From Lithodes maja (taxonomy: Eukaryota; Arthropoda; Malacostraca; Decapoda; Lithodidae), in NCBI GenBank assembly GCA_037953745.1, contig JBAKBP010003156.1, forward strand, positions 95,001 to 159,000: 64,000 nt of DNA, written 5' to 3'. Of this stretch, positions 52,010 to 63,030 are shown one piece after another (within the stretch, counting starts at the first letter, position 1; each line of letters starts with the position of its first letter). The position numbers and the translations under genes are program-made. Below the pieces are notes generated by a model. The model did not search any database. It saw only the letters and a list, made by a program, of their open reading frames with translations, and was not told the origin of the DNA.

Positions 52010-52552
52010 GGAAAGAGGGATGTCCTGAAGATTCCTGCCAGTAAAATTAAGGCGGTACTACTCCTCGACAACGCCACAGCCCACCCTAGTGAGGACCAGC
52101 TGATCAGCGATGATGGCCGTATACGAGTCATGTATTTGCCACCAAACGCCACTTCACTAGTCCAGCCCATGGACCAGGGCATCATTAGCGCTTTGAAAAG
52201 GCGCTACCTTGATGAGGTGCTGGTTGTGCTCGAGGACGAGACCGACAGCATCGAAGACACCCGAGGAGCTCGTACCCTAGCCAACATAAAGAAGTATCAC
52301 ATCAAATCAGCGCTGTTCAACCTGGCAGATTCTTGGAGTGACATGAAGATTTCCACCCTAAGTAACTGCTGGAAGAAACTCCTCATTGACGATGATAACC
52401 CGGAGTTTACTGGGTTCGAGGGGTTCGAGGCAAGGGACTTCCACAGGTTGCTGCGGGATGCTGGAGAAAATGCTGCGACAGAGGATGATGTTCGAGAGTG
52501 GTTGGACGAGAGTGAAGATGATCCCGGGTATGAGGTCCTCTCTAGCCAATAA
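52010..52552 (+). pseudogene. Tigger-2 transposase, C-terminal half
   Basis: Reads RDVLKIPASKIKAVLLLDNA, then MYLPPNATSLVQPMDQGIIS and ALKRRYLDEVLVVLEDE. These are the second and third Asp blocks (D at 52067-52069 and 52172-52174, 34 residues between) of a pogo/Tigger DDE transposase. STLSNCWKKLL and an acidic tail ending YEVLSSQ follow. Such transposases cut and paste at TA sites. The N-terminal CENP-B-like helices and the first Asp are missing. Confidence 0.88.
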
Positions 52553-52689
52553 ATAGCTACATAGGTAACTGAGGGGGAGACGGTGGACTATAGCGACGAA
52601 GAGGATGATGTACTGAGGCGCAAAACAAAGCTCTCCACCCTACGCACGTATACATTCATGCTCTAATTGATTACAGTGAATACAGCGAC

Positions 52690-52983
52690 CAACAGGAGGC
52701 CCGTGGATGCTATGGGACCCTGCGAATGTTCCGAGAGTTAATCATACGTGACCAGCATCAAGGAGGGAGGCAGGAGAAAATCAGCCGCTTCTTTGCCCCT
52801 CGACGTCCTGCACAGTCAACCCCTACTACAGAGCCCCAGCCTGGCCCTAGTGGTCACTCAGAGCCCCAGCCTGGTCCTAGTGGTCACTCAGAGCCCCAGC
52901 CTGGCCCTAGCGGCTCTAGAGTTAACCCTGATGACCCCTTGCCTATGTCTGAGGCGGCCAGCTCGGACTCGGACTCTGAGTAA
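52690..52983 (+). pseudogene. Tigger-2 C-terminal extension with PGPSG repeats
   Basis: A frame after the transposase stop contains EKISRFFAPRRPAQS and three tandem copies of a 12-residue unit (EPQPGPSGHS), then ends in an acidic tail. Similar RFF and Pro/Ser-rich tails occur at the C-terminus of some Tigger/jerky-type proteins, so this was probably the end of the same protein before a frame break near 52555. Confidence 0.6.
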
Positions 52984-53205
52984 CCACTCAGAGTCTTCTG
53001 ATGTACATATCCTGTAAATACATAATAGATTAAGGTAAGAAAAACACTGTTTTTGTATTTTTGTCTTTTTCTGTACCTGTACCTGTGTTTCTATGTTTTC
53101 TATTGGTTTATCTGGGTAATGAAAGAAAATTTTTATTAAAAAAAAATATATATATATATGTGCAATATGTAAGGAAAGACTTCTTAAAAACTCCCGGAAA
53201 GTTAA

Positions 53206-53432
53206 CCCTTTCACGTTCTTGACGCAATGTTGAGCCTATTAGGGATACTTTAAAGCCTTTGTTACCATCAGGGGTATTTAGAAACCTTTAGTTTAGTTAC
53301 TTTAACCTCTGCAGTTGTCTTTGAATTAGCTGTGGGCAGAAAACTAATTTTGGAGAGGTAATTATAAGAGTGAGAGAACTCTATTTCTTATTGCTAATCT
53401 GGCAACCTCTGCGTCATATGGTCGTGAAAAGG
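53206..53432. mobile_element. piggyBac-type MITE (227 bp) in Tigger-2
   Basis: TTAA at 53202-53205 and 53433-53436; ends CCCTTTCACGTTC and, read inward, CCTTTTCACGACC. Confidence 0.75.
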
Positions 53433-53552
53433 TTAAAAATCTTTATTTTCGAGGCATATTAGGGCAAAGTGGGCGATTTCCAGTAACGGACATTTTCCAG
53501 TAACAGACACCGTTTCCCCCCTATTAGTCCATTAAATCGAGGGTCGACTGTA

Positions 53553-53666
53553 CAGTAGAGTGTTTATGAGGAATGATTTACACCACGAAGAGAGAAAATT
53601 ATTGAAGTATCAAAGAGAACAGAGTTAGGAGATTATTTTACAAAATACAAACCTAATATTGTGTGT
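53553..53666 (+). pseudogene. LINE A polymerase: start of endonuclease
   Basis: Reads EVSKRTELGDYFTKYKPNIV and then continues across the MITE insertion as CLTETKFTSD, the catalytic Glu block of a LINE endonuclease. The frame is continuous across a single TTAA. Confidence 0.8.
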
Positions 53667-53670
53667 TTAA

Positions 53671-54082
53671 CCCATTGAGGACCAGCGATGCACTGTTTGC
53701 GTCGGCAATGTTTGTAACGCCAAACCCCAGCGTCACATACGTTGCATCACTGTTAATTACTCCGGTCCTATGGCACCTAAAGGGCTCAGATTTGTATGGG
53801 AACTGTGTAAGTATCCCACGCAACAATGCCGATGGTTGAAAACTCTCAAAGTCCAACCGCGTGCGCGTGAGCGCACAAAAACCTGTTTTTGCCTACCCAT
53901 TTCCCCATGTTAATTCCGACTTTCGGGCGCACCGTAGGACCCCTTAATGACCTAGGGGATCGTTTTTTTGTGGGGTTTCCTTTATTCCTAACCCATTCCT
54001 GGTGTTTTCTGGATTTTTTTTTCTTCAAAACCTGCCGGTCCTGGGTGGTACATTTATTATTAACTAGCTGGGGCTCAGTGGG
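53671..54082. mobile_element. piggyBac-type MITE (412 bp) in LINE A
   Basis: TTAA at 53667-53670 and 54083-54086; ends CCCATTGAGGACCAGCG and, read inward, CCCACTGAGCCCCAGC. It is the same family as the MITE at 39010-39675. The LINE A frame reads through one TTAA at the junction. Confidence 0.92.
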
Positions 54083-54658
54083 TTAACAGAAACCAAGTTT
54101 ACTAGTGACATTGACACAAGACTCCTGGGATGGAATGATTATGTGTGGAGGAGAGACAGGGAGGGAAAGTCTGGAGGTGTCCTTATCATGAAAAGAAAAA
54201 TATATTTACAAAACACAATTGCAAAAGCTTTGGGAGTAGAAATAGAAGACAGAAGTGGAGTAAAGATAGATGTAGCAGTGTTATATATGCCACCACCAAC
54301 AAGGACGTGGAAGAGGGATGAATATGAAAAAATTATATATGGATCCTTAGATATAATCAGGGTTTTGATAGAGAGAGGCAACATGTTTATGATAGCAGGG
54401 GATTTCAACTGTAAGGGGGTGGGTTGGGAAGGTATGGAAGCGGGAGGAAATCTGGACTCATGGGTAAGTAGACTGATGAAGCTAACAAGACAATTAACTA
54501 AGTCAACACATACAGGAAATCACAAGAGTGAGGGAAGGCAAGCAACTGTCAAGATTGAACCTAGTATGCACTCGGGACCCTCATGATATACAGAATATCA
54601 AGTACCAGTGCCCCATATATTATGTGGTACCATCACTGTAAAATGCTAACTGAATAAA

Positions 54659-54696
<38 letters not shown>

Positions 54697-55839
54697 GGAA
54701 GGAGTTACCACTTGGTCATAGAGATGGAACTGGTTATAGGTAGTTTTCAAGATAGAAGAGACTTCCATAAAAAGGATAGGCAAAATTATGTAAGAGCGGA
54801 TTTTACTGGGCTGAGAGAATACTTTGAAGAACTCGACTGGGGCCAGATAAAAGCAGCTGGAAATATACTCACAAAGTATGAAATTCTGATGGAGGCATAT
54901 AGGGAAGGGGTGAACAGATATATGTAGGCCACCTAAATTTTCAACAAGAATGGAGAAAAAGAAAGTGGTTTTGCGATAAATTTGAAAAGGCTCTATTGAA
55001 GAGAGATAGAGCATGGCACAAGGTGCGAAGGCCGTACAATGAAAAAGCGTGGAAGGATTACAAAGCGGCAAGAAATGAGTATGTCAAGATATGAAGAGAA
55101 GAGGAAGAGAGGAATTATGAAAGGACATTGCAATGAAATGGAAAAGAAAACCCAATTTTGTTTATAGATAGATTAATGGAAAAATTAAAACTAAGGATAT
55201 TATAATAAGGTTGATAATTGGAGAGGAAGCCTATGAGAATGATGAAGAAATGTGTGAGGTAGTGAATGATGAATTGCAATCAGTGTTTGTCACAGAGGAA
55301 GAGTTCTTGGAGCCTGAGGATGCAGTATTTGTACCACAAATGCCAGAAATATCAATTGATGAATGTGAAGTAAAGACATTTATGGAGTTGGATGTAAGAA
55401 AGGCAATGGGACCTGATAAAGTGGCAGGGTTGATCCTAAGAGAATGTGCAGATAAATTGGTGGGCCCAGTTTATGATATTAGTAAGTGTTCCCTAGACAG
55501 TGGCGAATTACCAACACATTGAAAGAGAGCCAATATAGTGCCAATTTCAAAAGGAGGAGATAAGGAAGACCCACTTCATTCTAGACCAGTGTCCCTTACC
55601 AGTGTAATTTGTAAACTCTGTGAAAAAATAATTAAAAGAAAATGGACTGAAATTTTGGAAGAGAGAAGGTTGCTCACAGCAAAGCAATTTGGATTCAGAG
55701 AAAGATTGTCTTGTGTTTTTTTTTTGTTTTTTTTTTTCTATGTGATTGAGAGAGGGTTACAAACCTAGTGAGTTTCAACAGCAGAGTTAAAAATATCATA
55801 CAAGAAAGAGAGGGTTGGGTAGACTGTGTCTATCTCGAC
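54083..55839 (+). pseudogene. LINE A polymerase: endonuclease and N-terminal reverse transcriptase
   Basis: Endonuclease motifs TETKFTSD, RREGKSGGVLIM-like and MFMIAGDFNCKGVGWEG are followed by a break at an ATT microsatellite (about 54600-54696). The linker and reverse transcriptase start follow: MELDVRKAMGPDKVAGLIL, ANIVPISKGGDKEDP, RPVSLTSVICKLCEKIIKR and KQFGFRERLSC. After a T-rich insertion (55718-55745) come TNLVSFNSRVKNIIQ and GWVDCVYLD, where it is cut at 55839 by LINE B. It belongs to the Jockey/CR1 supergroup and has many stops. Confidence 0.82.
54656..54696. repeat. (ATT)n microsatellite
   Basis: About 13 ATT units preceded by CTAACTGAATAAAT. The tail-like context suggests the 3' end of another small retroelement inserted in LINE A, but I cannot place its left boundary. 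Confidence 0.85.
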
Positions 55840-58560
55840 AGAATCTTGGCTCAATACAGAAGATAGAGACTTTTTAGCAGAGTATTCACTTCCCGGTTAT
55901 GTAATGTTTGAGAAAAGCCGAATAAATCGAAATGGAGGTGGCGTTTTACTTTATATCAAAGAAAGTCTTAACCCTACCCTCTTGTCAAAACCTCAAATTG
56001 TGAACGTCGACGCATCTTTTGTGCTAATAAAGAATAATAAAGGTACAAAAATAATACTTGCATTAATATACAGACCTCCAGCTCAATCAGTGCAAACTGA
56101 CCGAGAAATTTACGAACAAATTGCAGATGTAAGTAACTCACAAGATACCGTAATTTTTGGCGACTTTAATTTACCTGTGACCAAGTGGGGCGATACTCTT
56201 ACTTCACACTCCGGACATGACTTGTATACGAACTTGCAAGAGAGTTCGCTTTATCAATTTGTTCGAACGCCAACCCGTGGTAATAACGTTCTTGACATTG
56301 TACTTGCAACAAAAGAAGAATTAATAGAGAATTTGAATGTTGGTGATGAATTCAGTAACAGCGACCATCGTACGATAACTTTCACTTTAAAGTTTACTAG
56401 TAACGAACCAAATAGTAGCATCGAAAAAGTCCCTAATTTCAAGAAAGCAAGCTTCCATAAACTTAGAGCTATGTTTAAAGAAACTGACTGGAGCTTTTGA
56501 ATTCACAATAACGACATAAATACATCTTGGAAGTTATTCGAAGCCACTTACCTAAAAGCAGTGCAAGACTGCATACCATCGAAAATACGGCGTCCAGGCC
56601 ATAATAATAAGCCCAAATGGTGGAATAAAGATATTTCAAACTGCCTGCTTGCTAAAAAAATTGCTAATGATAGATTAAAATCCTCACAAAATGACGAAGA
56701 ACGGCTGAAATTTGTAGAGCTACGACGCAAAGCCAAAAAGTTAATTAAGCAAAGTAAAAAGACCTTAGAGTTACATATTGCGAATCAAAGTAAAACAAAC
56801 CCGAAAGAATTCTATAGTTATATCAGAAAGAAAAAAGTAGTTGCTTCAACTGTTGGACCGTTAGTCGATGAAAATGGAGAATACACCAAAGACGAAGTAC
56901 AAATGAGTAATGCCCTCAATACTTTCTTTGCATCAGTTTTTACAACAGAAGACCTCAGTGATATCCCTACACCATCGCCGATTCAGATTGATAATTCAGA
57001 TGTTCTAAGCAATATCACCGTTACAGAGAGAGAAGTATTGAATTGTTTAGATAAACTCAAGGTAAATAAAACGCCTGGACCTGATACAATCTCGCCTAGA
57101 GTTCTAAAGGAAGCTAAGGATGAGCTCTCCAAACCACTGACATTACTATTCAATAAATCCTTGCAGTCTGGAACTATGCCCGATCAGTGGAAGCTAGCCA
57201 ACGTAACACCGATATTAAAAAAAGGCAGCAAATCCCTACCCAGTAACTATCGTCCAATTAGCTTAACCTCAGTTGTATGTAAAATGCTAGAAACGGTCAT
57301 ACGAGACAGACTCGTAAATCACTTAGAGGAAAATAACATACTTAAAGATACTCAACACGGCTTTCGTAAAAAACGTTCCTGTTTAACAAACCTCTTAGAC
57401 TTCTTCCACGATATCCTCAACCTCTACGATGAGAGTAAAGCTGTAGATATTATATACCTTGATTTTCAAAAGGCCTTTGACAAAGTTCCCCACAAACGTT
57501 TACTGCTAAAACTAAAAGCGCATGGAATACAAGACGGTGTGTTGAAATGGATAGAAAATTGGCTCAGCGACAGAAAGCAAAGAGCAGTCATAAACGGTAA
57601 GGCATCTAAATGGACCAATGTAAGTAGCGGGGTACCCCAGGGATCGGTACTAGGACCAATTCTCTTTCTAATTTACATCAACGACATAGATGAGGGTCTC
57701 ACCTGTACAATCTCAAAATTTGCTGACGATACAAAAATTGCAAATAGCGTACTCTCAAAAGAACAAGTTGACGATATGCAACACAATCTAGATAAATTGT
57801 CATGTTGGGCCCAAATTTGGCAAATGAGTTTCAATGCGGATAAATGTAAAGTACTACATATCGGATACCTAAATGAGAAAGCAAACTATTCGATGAATGG
57901 CACTCAGCCTAAGAATGTAAACAGAGAAACCGATCTGGGAGTAACAATATCGAGTAACCTAAAACCGAGTCAACAATGTTCAGAAGTTGTTAAGAAGGCA
58001 AACAAAATAATTGGCTTTATAGGCAGGTCATTTGAGCATAAATCCAAAGAAGTTATCCTAACCCTTTACAATTCCTTAGTCCGCCCTCTTCTGGAATACT
58101 GCGTTCAATCCTGGTGCCCTTATTACCAAAAAGATATAAACAAGCTAGAACGAGTTCAACGTAGAGTTACCAAAATGATACCTAGCCTAAAGAACAAACC
58201 ATACGAAGAGCGTCTTAGAGAATTAAATCTATTTCCTTTAACCCAGCGCAGATGAGGTGACTTAATTCAAGTGTTCAAAATCATCAAAGGCATCGACAAT
58301 ATGAACTGTAGTAAGTACTTCACTATCGACCAATCTAATTACACGCGGGGAAACGGTTGCAAAATTATTGGTAAATCTTTTAACTCACACGAATCTAAGA
58401 ATTTCTTCTTCAATCGAGTTGTCAACTTGTGGAATGGGCTTCCCCGAAACGTTATAGACTGCATCACCGTTGATTCATTTAAACTCCGCCTAGACAAATA
58501 TCTCGCATCAAACCCGCGACTGACTGCGTTTGTAAATGAATAACTTTATTTTATCCCCCC
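55840..58560 (+). mobile_element. LINE B, CR1-like, 5'-truncated but young
   Basis: Inserted in LINE A between the codons for VYLD (55839) and LKKAF (58765). It starts abruptly at the endonuclease motif TESWLNTEDRDFL and ends after a TAACTTTATTTTATC tail. Over about 900 codons I see only two in-frame stops and no shift. Confidence 0.88.
55841..58543 (+). pseudogene. CR1-like endonuclease and reverse transcriptase, two stops
   Basis: The endonuclease shows GGVLLYIKESL, VIFGDFNLPVTKWG and SNSDHRTITF. A TGA at 56498-56500 interrupts the linker. Reverse transcriptase follows: LKVNKTPGPDTISPRVLKEA, WKLANVTPILKKGSKSLPSN, YRPISLTSVVCKMLE, HGFRKKRSCLTNLLDFF, YLDFQKAFDKVPHKRLLLKL, SSGVPQGSVLGPILFLIYIN and the active site KFADDTKIANS. 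The C-terminus has ETDLGVTISSNLKPSQQCSE, LVRPLLEYCVQSWCPYYQKD and, after a TGA at 58252-58254 (probably CGA mutated, a CpG site), GDLIQVFKIIKG and FFFNRVVNLWNGLP. This is the CR1 clade layout. It would copy its own RNA at a nicked target. Confidence 0.92.
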
Positions 58561-58561
58561 C

Positions 58562-58763
58562 TCAGTTACTAACCCATCTGTCCCCTGCTAACTTCCTAAT
58601 CCTGCCACGGACATTAGTTCCAGGGCAGTAATTCCCTTTCCAATGTTCCCTTACCCACTCTAAACCACTGTTTGGACACTTGATCCTCAGTGTTTTGGAG
58701 GACAAGCAACCTAGAAGGGTCACTAGATCTGTTGTTGCTTGATTTCCTTTGTACTCTTTTGTA
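58562..58763 (-). repeat. Second copy of the 190-bp repeat
   Basis: Nearly identical to 22805-22985. It lies between the 3' end of LINE B and the resumption of LINE A at 58765. Whether it arrived before LINE B, or was carried with it, cannot be settled by eye. Confidence 0.75.
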
Positions 58764-58797
58764 CCTGAAGAAGGCATTCGACAGGGTGCCCCATATA
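58764..58797 (+). pseudogene. LINE A reverse transcriptase, 11-codon fragment
   Basis: LKKAFDRVPH, the segment that directly follows VYLD in CR1-group reverse transcriptases (compare LDFQKAFDKVPH in LINE B). It is stranded between the 190-bp repeat and Tigger-1. The frame resumes at 62755 with QLLWKLRKVGG. Confidence 0.85.
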
Positions 58798-59779
58798 CAG
58801 TAAACCCTCGTTATCTCAGACTAATTGGGGGAAGACCACTTCCGAAAAGTAAGATTTTCCGAGAAGTCCGAAGTCCGACTTAAGAGAGAGAAAATGTCCG
58901 AATTGGAAGGGGGAGTCCGCGCCACTAGAGAAAATGGAGACTACCCTATCACTAACAACGTAGACTCAAAACGAATTACAGTATACAGCAGACACATTAT
59001 ACAGTAATGTACAGTACATTCAAATATATACAGTAGTATAAAATGAATACACCAGTAAAGTACAATATTCTTAGTGAACAATACATTAGAGTACAGTATA
59101 CTATACTGTAATGTACTGATCAGGAACACTCACCCTTCCATAAGAAAGGCTGGAAACAGGTCCCTTCTTCACTCCTTTCCCTGTGATGTGTACAGTACTT
59201 TAGGTTTGTATGTAGTGTTGCTATACTTTTTGATGATTTTTTTCCTTGATGATTATCTTTTCCCCCCTCCCCCTTCCCCACACTTCACTGCCCATTCTCC
59301 CCCTCACTCCCCTTCTCTACCTCACTGTTCTTCTCCATCTCACTGTCCTTCTCCATCGCACTGTTCTTCTCCACCTCTCTGTTCTTCATACCCCCACTGG
59401 TCTTCAGCTTCACACCCCCACTGTTCTTCGGACCATGTCCCTTACCGTTCATAGGACCCTTACACATCACCATAACATAGTCAATGTCACTATCTAGGTC
59501 CATCGACATATCTGACCATGGAATCGTGTCAGCAGTACTGAGGGAGGTCGATGCAAGGGAGGAGATCGATGCAACTGAGACTGAACTAGCACCAGAGGAT
59601 GTTCGAGGTATGGTTGGTAGTGGTGTTGGAGTGAAGAAGGAACTAATCGTATGTTGCTTTTTGCTGTCCAGGTAGGCCTTCTACACAGTAAAGCGGCCAC
59701 TTCGAAGAGGCTCATAGAGAAAAGTTAGTTTATCATCCATTTCCTGCGACAGGTACTTCAGAATGGTGTCAGAAGACTC

Positions 59780-61199
59780 CAGGACTGACCTTTGCCTCAC
59801 CAGTTTCTGCTACTTCTTCGTCTTTATCTGGCTCTTCTTCTACAGAGCCACCGAGCACCTCTGAGGCAAATCCTTCATCAGTCCTGTGTTGATGACCTGG
59901 TAGATCGACATCTTGCTGTATCCAGTCCTCCACCTCGGTCTCAGGAAGGTCACCCTGGTTGGCCTGCTAGAGTAGGCTGCTTAACTCCCCAGACTCGAAC
60001 CCAATGAACCCATTATCGTTGGTTTTGGGGATATCAAGCAGCTTACACCAGCCGTTCTTGAGTGTGTTAAAGGTGACTTATTTCCAAGCTTCGGCCCAGT
60101 TGTAGATGCAATCACGGAGGGTGTACTTCTTTAAATTTTGCAGAGTTTTCTTGCCTTGTTCATCCACATAGCCCTCCTCGTCCATCCCATCCTCAACAAT
60201 GACAAGCACTGTTCTAGAAATTTCCTCTTGTATCGCCTCTTACAACTCTCGATGATACCCTGGTCTACTATGGGCTGTATGACACTGGTTGTATTAGGGG
60301 AAAAATACATTGTTTTTATTTTACCATTTGAGCTCTCCAACTTAGAGGTACACGGACGTGCAGGTGCGTTATCCAGCAGGAGGATTGCAACTACTTCGTC
60401 AGGAGGGATACCATAGATTATTTGCTGGAAAGATCGAACTGCCAGAGCAAAACGTCCATGGAAGACTTCCTCAGTGATGCGCTGGTTGAACCAGGCACTC
60501 TTGGCCCCATAGTAATCTACAGGCAGCTGGTTCATTTTCATTAAATCCTTCAGGATTCTTGGTTTCTGTGATTTTCCCACAACAGTTGGTGTGAGGCGGT
60601 GGCTCCCGTCAGCGTTGGCGCAACATAGCACAGAAATACGCTCCTTGACAGTCTTATGTCCGGGTGTCGAAGTCAACTCGTGGTACGCCTGGGTTTTAGT
60701 AGGAAGGGACCGCCAGTATAGTCCGGTTTCATCTCCGTTGTAGAGCTGGAATAACTGCCAATGTTCGTCGGTCATAATCTTCTTAAGGTGCTCAGTGAAC
60801 GGACCGACCGCAGCTGTGTAAGCACTCAAGATTTCGCCACAAACACTCCTGTTAGACAGACCATGGCGCTTCCTGAATCGCCAAAGCCAACCTTCGCTAC
60901 ACTTGAAATTTGCGTGGTGAAGATGGCGAGCAAATTTGTCCGCAGCGTGCTGTATCTCTATCCCTCGAACTGGCACACCTTCGGCTCGTAGCTGCTGGTA
61001 CCACTTGATGATTGCTGCATCTATATCAGGGAAGGGCAACTTAGCTTTCCGGAATATCTTTGAAGCAGCTGGCCCATGAAGAAGGGCGGCGCCGTGCTGT
61101 CGGATCTTTTCCTTATCTCGGATAAAGTCATACACAGTCGACTTCCCAAGCTGATACTTCTCCTGCAAGGCGTTGGCTCTTATACCGCCATCCAGGTCC
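59780..61199 (-). pseudogene. Tigger-1 transposase, main part
   Basis: Starting after the MITE: the rest of a pipsqueak-type helix-turn-helix (KDLDGGIRANALQEKYQLGK), a CENP-B-type helix-turn-helix region (KWYQQLRAEGVPVRGIEI, SEGWLWRFRKRHGL), then the DDE domain with YNGDETGLYW (D at 60731-60733), AILLLDNAPARP (60371-60373) and SVIQPIVDQGIIESC (60263-60265). The third block has one extra residue (PIVDQG against PMDQG in Tigger-2), giving 35 instead of 34 residues between the second and third Asp. The frame stops at 60131; its continuation (NTLKNGWCKLLDIPKTNDNG, VEDWIQQDVDLPGHQ) runs in broken form to about 59780. Confidence 0.9.
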
Positions 61200-61203
61200 T
61201 TAA

Positions 61204-62244
61204 CCTCTGGGCTACGCAACCCCTGTAGTATACACCATACCCCTGTGCGTAGGTATTTTGATTCGTTCCTCACTAAAATTGTTAATTGACCATAAATATA
61301 ATTAATACTTATCCATATGCACCTATTTTACGTTTAATATGAAGATAGTAACATGTGACCTGTGACCGCAGCAGTGCAAGTACTGGCACTGAGCTGGATA
61401 CACAGGCCTAGTTTGCGTTTTTCCAGAGGATCTACTGTAAGAAACTGTAAGTGACAACAATAAAACAAGTGGGAATAGTGCTTGGGGGGTGACAAACGCG
61501 AAATATGCCGAGCGGTTCATTCATGAAGTTGACAGAGAGAGAGAGACCACACCATACCTTCACGAGCTCTGGAGAGAGACTGGAGCTAGTGCTAGCTTGT
61601 CTCTCTCTCTCCTCCCTCCACCCCCCTCCCTTTCGACCTTGAAACTGGCCGGGTAGGAAGTGTTGGTGCCATAAATAAACCAATAATCACAGGAATAAGA
61701 GAAAAATAGGTGATAACTGAAGGGGGGGGGGGGAGAAAGGGGAATAGGAGGGGACTTTGACATATGTGAAGGAGTGATTGGAGGTATGGAGGGGAATTAT
61801 CTCGCTTAAACACAATTTTTTTTTTAACTCCTTCAGCCATATTATGTTCCAGTAAGTCCGAGGAGGCGGGAGCCCCAGGATCATTGCCACTGCCTCGCAC
61901 TACACTCACAACAACATTGCAGCCGTTAGAATTATCGCAGGAGGCTGAGGTTGCCACCAACGGTTTTATCGTATGGTAACTTATCGGACTTACTGAGCTC
62001 ATATGACGCAAAATCGCGTCATAAACTTATTGGAGAGGTATAGAGATAAGTCCATATGACGCGATCGCGTCATATGAGTTATTGGTTATAAGTTCCATAT
62101 GACGCGATCGAGTCATATATGTCGCAAGGAGTTAAGTGCCACTGGGGTGTTTTAACTTTTTTTTTTTTTTTAGGCCTAGGATCTTAAGAGTCTCCCCGCA
62201 GTCACCCAGTAAAACATCTTAATAGTCTCCCCGCAGCTGCCGGG
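61204..62244. mobile_element. piggyBac-1-derived MITE (1041 bp) in Tigger-1
   Basis: TTAA at 61200-61203 and 62245-62248. The left end CCTCTGGGCTACGC and sub-terminal ACTAAAAT-GTT and TATCCATATGC-CCTATT words match the MITE at 27003-27612. The right end, read inward, CCCGGCAGCTGCGGGGAGAC, matches the left end of piggyBac-1. It also holds a G run at 61721-61733 and a short segment near 62045-62110 where ATATGACGCGATCG recurs. Confidence 0.92.
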
Positions 62245-62248
62245 TTAA

Positions 62249-62370
62249 GCATCTGCAGCTTGGTCTCCAGAGATACGTGTGTCACTTTACACTTCACTTT
62301 AGCCTTGGGAGGCATAATGGCCATGTAAGGGATGCGATGCGCACGAGAACATGAGGACTGAGGCTGATAA
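62249..62370 (-). pseudogene. Tigger-1 transposase, N-terminal piece
   Basis: Reads PPKAKVKCKVTHVSLETKLQ up to the TTAA, where the MITE interrupts the pipsqueak-type helix-turn-helix; the next codons are at 61199. A Met in MAIMPPKAK at about 62316 is a plausible start. Confidence 0.8.
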
Positions 62371-62754
62371 GGCGGGAGAGGAGGGTGAGTCAGGGAAAAC
62401 AGAGGGGGTGGGACGGAGGATACAGGGTGGGGGTGGTTGCTATGGAAACTCGCCGCGTGGGGTGTCCGCGGCTTGGGCATGACGCCACGGACATTTCGGA
62501 ATTTTCTGTTATGTTCCGAGTCGTGAGGTGACCTGCCCGACAGACCACGTGGGCCCTCAGAGTTTTACCCCTTAGATCTCGGATTTTCAGAGATATATGG
62601 ACACCTGTCCGACAAGTCACGGTGGTCCCTCGGATACACATCATAGATATCGGAATTTTGCCGAGATCTACGGCAAAATATCCGAGAGGCCGATGCCATT
62701 CCGAGAAGTACAGGTTTCCGACTAACGAGTCCGAGATAACGGGGGTTTACTGTA

Positions 62755-63018
62755 CAGCTTTTGTGGAAACTTAGAAAGGTCGGCGGGGTGCATGGAAAAC
62801 TGTTCAAATGGATGGAGAACTATTTGATAGGAAGATAGACGAGAATAATAAAAAGAGACAAGACTTCTCAGTGGAAGAACGTCAGCAGCAGGGTCCCGCA
62901 GGGGTCAATGCAGGCACCGATAATATTTTTGATATATGTAAATGATATGCCAGAAGGATTGAGTAGTTACACACACATGTTCACAGGCGACGCTAAGATC
63001 TTGAAGAAAATTGTAGAC
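62755..63018 (+). pseudogene. LINE A reverse transcriptase, continued
   Basis: Reads QLLWKLRKVGGVHGKLFKWM, ENYLIGR, KNVSSRVPQGSMQAPIIFLI and YVNDMPEGLSSYTHMFTGDA. The last segment corresponds to the active-site block, where CR1-group enzymes have F-x-D-D; here it reads FTGDA. It is cut by a SINE at 63031. Confidence 0.85.
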
Positions 63019-63030
63019 GAGAATGGTTGT

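Larger units (their letters stand above)
51991..53550 (+). mobile_element. Tigger-2, 5'-deleted pogo/Tigger element
   Basis: The right end reads inward CAGTCGACCCTCGATTTAATGG and is followed by TA at 53551-53552. I find no matching left end, so the 5' part, including the first catalytic Asp and the DNA-binding domains, is deleted. It contains the C-terminal transposase half and a TTAA MITE at 53206-53432. It separates LINE A ORF1 from ORF2. Confidence 0.8.
58798..62752 (-). mobile_element. Tigger-1, pogo/Tigger element with nested MITE
   Basis: Left end CAGTAAACCCTCGTTATCTC and right end, read inward, CAGTAAACCCCCGTTATCTC, with TA on both sides (58796-58797 and 62753-62754). Removing it with one TA leaves the LINE A frame intact. 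Its transposase is on the minus strand and is split by a piggyBac MITE (61204-62244). The low-complexity stretch at 59290-59440 (18-base units, TTCTCCATCTCACTG-like) lies near its left end. Confidence 0.92.

Noticed and set aside
41541..53550. Gypsy and Tigger-2 as one composite element
   Set aside because: The Gypsy element has its own ACCC duplication inside RTE copy 5, and the remainder of RTE copy 5 lies between it and Tigger-2.
58562..58763. Independent truncated RTE LINE insertion
   Set aside because: It matches only the 190-base block that itself interrupts the RTE endonuclease; no true RTE coding sequence flanks it. I keep the alternative open in the findings.
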